Below, in pieces: positions 59,289 through 64,000 of a DNA stretch of 64,000 bases. The translations under genes were made by a program, and so were the position numbers. The notes beneath the pieces are model-generated. The model made no database searches, was not told where the DNA came from, and worked only from the letters and a program-made list of their open reading frames with translations. The stretch covers positions 62,001-126,000 of the forward strand of contig NW_006920882.1 of NCBI RefSeq assembly GCF_000417875.1. The letters are read 5' to 3'. Numbering within the stretch: position 1 is the stretch's first letter; every line of letters starts with the position of its first letter. The stretch is from Pseudozyma flocculosa PF-1. Its lineage: Eukaryota; Basidiomycota; Ustilaginomycetes; Ustilaginales; Ustilaginaceae.

Positions 59289-61265
59289 ATGAAGTTTACC
59301 ACTCTTCAGACCGCCGCCGTCGCTGCTGTCGCCGCCGCAGCCGTTGGCCAGGCTCGCCCTATCAACAACTCGGTCAACCAGGTCATCGCCGACGAGGGCG
59401 AGCACCACTTCGACTACGACGGCCACGGCCACGGCCACGGTTTCCACGAGGGCGAACACTACGAGCACGAGCACAAGAGCATCCCGCATGCGGCGGGCAT
59501 CGACGCCGAGGGCAGTTTCAACAGCGCAGCGAGCGGAAACGATGGAGGAGCCAACGTTGCCGTGGCAGACAACATCCTCAACGGTGTCCTCTCTCGTCGA
59601 GGCGGACGTGGTCCCATCGACGCAGAGGGGTCCTTCAACTCGGCCGGCAGCAACAACGATGGCGGTCTGAACGTACCAGTGGCAAACAATATTCTCAACG
59701 GCGTTCTTTCACGTCGAGGAGGATTCGGCACCGACGCCGAGGGCAGCTTTAACAGCGCAGCCAGTGGGAACGACGGTGGAGCCAACATTGCAGTGCTCGA
59801 CAACCTGCTCAACGGCGTTCTCTCACGCCGAGGAGGACGAGGCATCGACGCCGAGGGCAGCTTTAACAGCGCATCTAGTGGGAACGACGGCGGAGCCAAC
59901 GTGGCCGCTCTCGACAACATCCTCAACGGCGTCCTGTCTCGCCGTGGCTTGGGCAGCGGTAGCTTCGAGGGCTCGGGCAACTCGGCAGCCGATGGTAACG
60001 ATGGCGGAGCCAACGTTGCCGCTCTCGACAACATCCTCAACGGCGTCCTGTCTCGCCGTGGCTTGGGCAGTGGTAGCTTCGAGGGATCTGGCAACTCGGC
60101 CGCATCGGGCAATGATGGCGGCCTCAACGTCGCCGCCCTCGACAACATTCTCAACGGCGTCCTGTCTCGCCGCGGTGGTGGCAGCAGCTTCGAGGGATCG
60201 AGCAACTCGGCAGCCGATGGTAACGATGGCGGAGCCAACGTCGCCGCTCTCGACAACATTCTCAACGGCGTTTTGAGCCGTCGAGGCGGTGGTATCGACG
60301 CCGAGGGGTCTTACAACTCGGCCGCATCGGGCAATGATGGCGGAGCCAACGTCGCTGCCCTCGACAATATTCTCGACGGCGTTCTGAGCCGTCGAGGCGG
60401 AGGTATCGACGCCGAGGGGTCTTACAACTCGGCCGGTAGCAACAACGATGGCGGCTTGAACGTACCCGTGGCAAACAATATTCTCAACGGCGTGCTTTCG
60501 CGTCGAGGTGCCGGTGGCGAGGCCAACGGATACGGCGGCTCGGCGTGGCAGTGGCAGCAGAACCACCCGGTCGTCTCGGGTGGCGGCAATTCGGTGACGG
60601 CCGGCGGGCCGCAGGGCGCCGACGACAGCGGCCGGGGCGGCGACATCAGCGACAACGAGCGCCGCGGTGGTGGCGCGTACGGCGAGTCGAACGGCTATGG
60701 CGGCTCGTCGTGGCAGGGACAGGCCAACCACCCGGTCGTGAGCGGATGGGGCAATTCGGTCACCGCCGGTGGTCCCCAAGAGGCCGACAACAGCGGAAGC
60801 GGCGGCAGGATCGGCGACGACGAGGAGGGCGGACACGGTGGTCGTCCCTTCCGTCGTCGCGGCGGCTACGGCGGCGAGGCCATCGGCCAGGGCATCGAGC
60901 AGTTCGCCTCGGTCGATGCTGTCGGCGGCAAGTCGTTCCAGTATGGCATCAACGGTGACGCCATCGCCGACACGTCGGCCACGGCCGGCATCGCCAACCA
61001 GTACGCCTCCAACGACGCCGACCAGGGCCAGGCCGGCTACGGCTACCACAAGAGGTCCAACGCCAACCAGGCTGCCTCGGCCGATGCCTGGGGAGGCGAC
61101 AGCTTCGACCTCCAGTACAACGTCGCCAACCCCATCAGCGGCGACGGCAAGAGCGTCACCATCGGTGGACCCCAGATCTCCAACAACGCGGCTCAGGGTG
61201 GCGCCATCGGACAGGAGGTCGGCGACGAGGAGGAGGCCCAGTACCAGCACGGTGGTTACCACTAA
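59289..61265 (+). CDS. Secreted Kex2-processed tandem-repeat precursor, repellent-like
   Basis: A single exon of 658 residues. A signal peptide (MKFTTLQTAAVAAVAAAAVGQA) is followed by a His/Glu-rich spacer (about 38-64). Nine repeat units then end in LSRR, with the RR at residues 103, 142, 180, 218, 256, 294, 331, 368 and 405 (spacing 37-39). A typical unit contains EGSFNSAASGNDGGANVAAL followed by DNILNGVLSRRG. Further dibasic sites at 458 (RR), 522 (RRR) and 588 (KR) cut the C-terminal part into larger Gly/Asn/Gln-rich peptides with a second repeat motif, SVTAGGPQ. Dibasic sites are substrates of Kex2 in the late Golgi, so about 13 secreted peptides are predicted. The architecture and size recall Rep1 of Ustilago maydis (652 residues), whose peptides form amyloid on aerial hyphae; a RiPP-type precursor is the alternative, but no tailoring enzyme is nearby. 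Family assignment is by architecture only. Confidence 0.85.
   Translation: MKFTTLQTAAVAAVAAAAVGQARPINNSVNQVIADEGEHHFDYDGHGHGHGFHEGEHYEHEHKSIPHAAGIDAEGSFNSAASGNDGGANVAVADNILNGVLSRRGGRGPIDAEGSFNSAGSNNDGGLNVPVANNILNGVLSRRGGFGTDAEGSFNSAASGNDGGANIAVLDNLLNGVLSRRGGRGIDAEGSFNSASSGNDGGANVAALDNILNGVLSRRGLGSGSFEGSGNSAADGNDGGANVAALDNILNGVLSRRGLGSGSFEGSGNSAASGNDGGLNVAALDNILNGVLSRRGGGSSFEGSSNSAADGNDGGANVAALDNILNGVLSRRGGGIDAEGSYNSAASGNDGGANVAALDNILDGVLSRRGGGIDAEGSYNSAGSNNDGGLNVPVANNILNGVLSRRGAGGEANGYGGSAWQWQQNHPVVSGGGNSVTAGGPQGADDSGRGGDISDNERRGGGAYGESNGYGGSSWQGQANHPVVSGWGNSVTAGGPQEADNSGSGGRIGDDEEGGHGGRPFRRRGGYGGEAIGQGIEQFASVDAVGGKSFQYGINGDAIADTSATAGIANQYASNDADQGQAGYGYHKRSNANQAASADAWGGDSFDLQYNVANPISGDGKSVTIGGPQISNNAAQGGAIGQEVGDEEEAQYQHGGYH
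59493..60512 (+). repeat. Nine tandem coding repeats of 111-117 bp
   Basis: Near-identical units at DNA level inside the repeat precursor gene, each encoding a peptide ending in LSRRG. Neighbouring units in the middle share long identical stretches, which suggests recent duplication or gene conversion. The second and ninth units carry the same variant (SAGSNNDGGLNVPVANN). Confidence 0.9.
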
Positions 61266-63657
61266 AACTTGGGTGGCTCCGCCCTCCTGGCTTTCTGCAT
61301 GGACCTTCTCCCTCGTCCCCCCGTCTCCGACCCGATCCGGCACTGTTCTTCTGTTGTTGGCCGTACTCAGCCGGCCGATCCCACTCCCTTCGCACCTTCT
61401 CCTTCTCACCAAGACGCTCGTTGACGTCGACTCACGACCTTAGACCCATGGAGCTTCCAATCTTATTTTCTATGAAGGATCATGACGAGGATCGGGGATG
61501 TCTGGTCTTGCCTGTGCGGTGGCTCCGGTGGAGATGTCGCGGGAACATCGCTGAGTGCGGGGGTCGTAGCCAAGCGCCTGATCGACGATGGGATGATGAT
61601 CGGATAAGGACTTTGGAGGGGTCAGAAAGGAGGAAGAAGGAGGTTCGAGTAGAGGGAGGATGGTGATGGATGGTGGCGATGTTGTTCGTCTGAGGTCGGG
61701 TTCTTATACCGTTAAGTCAGAAACGCTGGCTCTCCAAGCTGTCATCATATTGGGGCTAGGCAGCAGCTCTTCCTCAGCTCGACGTCCCCAGCCCCTCTGC
61801 CGGGCTGTACTCGCTTTGAGTCCTCAGCATTTGCAACAGGGGGCGGATCATGACACGGGACGCCCCATCGGCAGACAGGAGCAGCGGACTTCCGTGGTCA
61901 GCCCTTCGTGCGGATTCCTGTTGTCATCGAATAGGTCAAAGAGCAACCAAAGTGTGCATCTTCCCACGCCACCGCTCGAGCCCCGCCTTGACGTGCTCGA
62001 GCCCATGGACTCGATTGATGAGTGGGCCGACAGGGGCGATCCTTGACGGAATGTCTGGAACATCTGGAACGTCGTGGCGCTCCTTCTGCGGCTAGACCAC
62101 CTCGTTGGCTGGCAAATTACCCCGGCTTTGCCTCGTAAAGCTGCCACCCTGCACCGATCAAGTGATGGCGGGATTGTAGGAAAACGCAGGTCGAAAAGCT
62201 CAACCTCTGCAGCAGGGGCCCGGATTACAGCAGCAGCAGCTGCCTTTGGGGTTCACCCCAGCAGGCCGCCCGGAGAGCGGTTCCTTCCTCGCTCGATTTG
62301 TGTCGAGACGCACCACCTGGCGATGCGTGTGGGATGACAAGGCGAAAGTCAGACTGGCAAGTCCGACGGGCAAGCCTCGCCGCGTCACCATCCCGAGACC
62401 AAGGCATCGGCATCGAGCACTATTAGTCCGAGGTCGAGACGTCCCGTTCGGGCCTGCTGTGTCCAGGCAGCCAAAGAGCGAGGAACATGCGCAGGTCTGC
62501 CCCTATACTGTGAGAAGAGGCTCGAGCGCGCGTGGATGCGGCCGGGGCCAACGATGCGGCAGGAGCAACGATCGATACGGCCCGCAACGATGCTCTCTTC
62601 GATCCCAGTGCGCAGGTCAAGACAAAGTAAACCACCACGATCGAGGTCGGCTCAATGAGAGCCAGCGAGCATCGAATCGCGGTTCTCGTTGTCCAGGCGA
62701 AGCTCCTCTTCGCCTGGACAGAAAACGTCAATTCAAGCAGCTGATGAACAAGGCTGAACCGCTGACATCGACACGTGTGACTCGACTTGGGCAGGCCTGG
62801 AGCCGTCCAGCGCCAAACATCCTGTGAAGTTCGCATAGACGCCGTGCACCTGGACACCATCAACGCGGTCACCACTTGGAGGATAGCGTCGGCGAGAGAT
62901 GATCTAGAGGCGACACTCGTAGGCAGCGACAGACCCCGGAAAAGAGCGCCGCAACCTTAGCACGTCGATGAGCGCCGAGAGGAGCGCCTTCCCAGCCCGA
63001 GCATGTTTCGATCTGCGACGCTCGTCACTCAGGGCGCAACTCTGTCGGCGGAGAGGCGGTGCCGCAAGATAACAGCAGACCGGCTGCCGGTGCATGGGCG
63101 GGCGATAAAGAGCTCTGCTGTGACTAGATACGGATGGACAGGCTCGTCAGCCTGCCGATGACCGGCCGTGACGTCGTGGGCGGGCTCCTTTCCGAAAGAT
63201 GTCACGGCTGAGTTCTCTTTGATGAAGGGAGCTCGTCCAGCAAGGCAATTGCCTGCTCTCCTATTGCTCTGTGTCCACACGATGCTCGCAAAGGTGCTTC
63301 CAAGCCTGCTTGTGCGCAAGCGTCCAAGGAGTGGGGCGAGCGTAGGCCGAGGAGCGAGAGGCCGCTGTCAGCTTGTACCGCGGCCGCTAGGGGGTTGCGA
63401 GCTCTGCTTATGTCAGCAGCCGAATATTCCGAGAGCCGAGGTTTGGCGCGAAGGTGGCCCCAATTTTTTTGCTCGGCTGGCGCGGGTGGGCCCCAGGTAG
63501 GCAGGAGGGTGCTCTCGTTCGCCTGCCCCACCACTGCTTGCCACCACCCCTTAGCTTCTTGTCCTCACCATCATCATCGTAGCAGCACCTCGGGCGTCTT
63601 CATCCCATCGTCTCGCGTTTCACCCGACCGCCCTAGTTTTGCGCCTGCAGCCTCGAA
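61266..63657. other. Intergenic region upstream of ROK1, no gene seen
   Basis: About 2.4 kb with no gene I can support. Open frames of up to 193 codons occur on both strands around 62.2-62.9 kb but have no motif. A strong hairpin lies at 62690-62720. The last 100 bases before 63658 are the ROK1 leader. Confidence 0.5.
62690..62720. repeat. Perfect 13-bp inverted repeat with 5-nt loop
   Basis: The arms TGTCCAGGCGAAG and CTTCGCCTGGACA pair perfectly around the loop CTCCT. It lies in non-coding DNA between two plus-strand genes. Role unknown. Confidence 0.8.
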
Positions 63658-64000
63658 ATGGACATCTTCCGCACCCTCTCGACCGGAGGCGCACGCTTCG
63701 ACCGCAGCCGCTTCAGCAACGACGTCCGCCTCTTTAACCCAGCATCCAACCCGGCAGACCCATCCTCGTCCGGGGGCTCCTCGCACAGGTCTGCGAAGAA
63801 GGCAAAGACCTCAGCATCGTCCTCCAACCCAACCCAAGTCGTCGTACCGGACTCGCTCGACTTTTTCGGTAGCGCGGCAAAAAGCCAGTCGACTACATCG
63901 GCGCAGCAGAAGCGCAACGCGGCCAGCAGCGACAACGATGATGGCAGCGATGACGACAGCGACGCCTCCGACATCTCCGACGACCGCGGCGACGACGAGG
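63658..64000 (+). CDS. ROK1: DEAD-box RNA helicase Rok1/DDX52, N-terminal part only
   Basis: The frame opens at ATG 63658 (context CGAAATGG) and runs off the right edge without a stop; 114 codons are visible. The N terminus MDIFRTLSTGGARFDRSRF matches the conserved opening of Rok1/DDX52 helicases (a FRxLxxGAxFDxxRF pattern), followed by a Ser-rich region with a KKAK basic patch and an acidic stretch (DNDDGSDDDSDASDISDD), as is common before the helicase core. Rok1 acts in early 18S rRNA processing in the nucleolus. The helicase motifs lie outside the window, so the call rests on the N-terminal signature and composition. Confidence 0.75.
   Translation, partial: MDIFRTLSTGGARFDRSRFSNDVRLFNPASNPADPSSSGGSSHRSAKKAKTSASSSNPTQVVVPDSLDFFGSAAKSQSTTSAQQKRNAASSDNDDGSDDDSDASDISDDRGDDE

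Noticed and set aside
59289..61265. A dikaritin-type RiPP biosynthetic cluster around the repeat precursor
   Set aside because: No UstY-like oxidase, methyltransferase or other tailoring gene is visible nearby, so only the precursor architecture is comparable.

Overview
The window is nuclear DNA of a GC-rich filamentous or yeast-like basidiomycete. Three observations support this: protein genes are cut by short GT-AG introns (about 45-145 nt), real exons strongly prefer G or C in the third codon position, and the families present are fungal (Atg7, midasin/Rea1, Rpa12, a CE4 chitin deacetylase, a two-finger C2H2 regulator). A Kex2-processed repeat precursor resembling the repellent Rep1 of Ustilago suggests Ustilaginomycotina (smut lineage). 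That placement is inference.

Layout from left to right: a polytopic membrane protein gene cut by the left edge (1-1072, minus, six exons resolved); a SIRT5-type sirtuin (4426-5583, plus) converging on a secreted GH5 glycoside hydrolase (5691-7317, minus); argininosuccinate synthase ARG1 (9446-11074, minus) with a GC-AG intron; an intron-containing tRNA-Val(AAC) (12039-12146, plus); a long single-exon zinc-finger transcription factor (12978-15443, minus); a 15.4-kb block with no gene I can support (15444-30840), rich in pyrimidine/purine tracts and short tandem repeats; ATG7 (30841-33252, plus) converging on RPA12 (33563-34102, minus); the giant ribosome-assembly ATPase MDN1/REA1 (34670-52062, plus); a GPI-anchored chitin deacetylase (53911-55254, plus); the Kex2-processed repeat precursor (59289-61265, plus); and the first exon part of the DEAD-box helicase ROK1/DDX52 (63658 to the right edge, plus).

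Most genes are unrelated housekeeping functions, but there are two functional groupings. RPA12 (RNA polymerase I) and MDN1 (60S maturation) are divergent across 567 bp, so a shared ribosome-biogenesis promoter is plausible, and ROK1 at the right edge is a third ribosome-biogenesis gene. The chitin deacetylase and the repeat precursor lie next to each other and both act at the cell surface. The most interesting item is the repeat precursor: nine near-identical units of 37-39 residues, each ending in a dibasic Kex2 site, followed by larger Gly-rich peptides of a second repeat type. Next in interest are the SIRT5-like sirtuin and the large gene-poor block.

Limits: splice sites were placed by eye from reading frame, donor/acceptor consensus and family alignment. 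No similarity search or transcript evidence was available.
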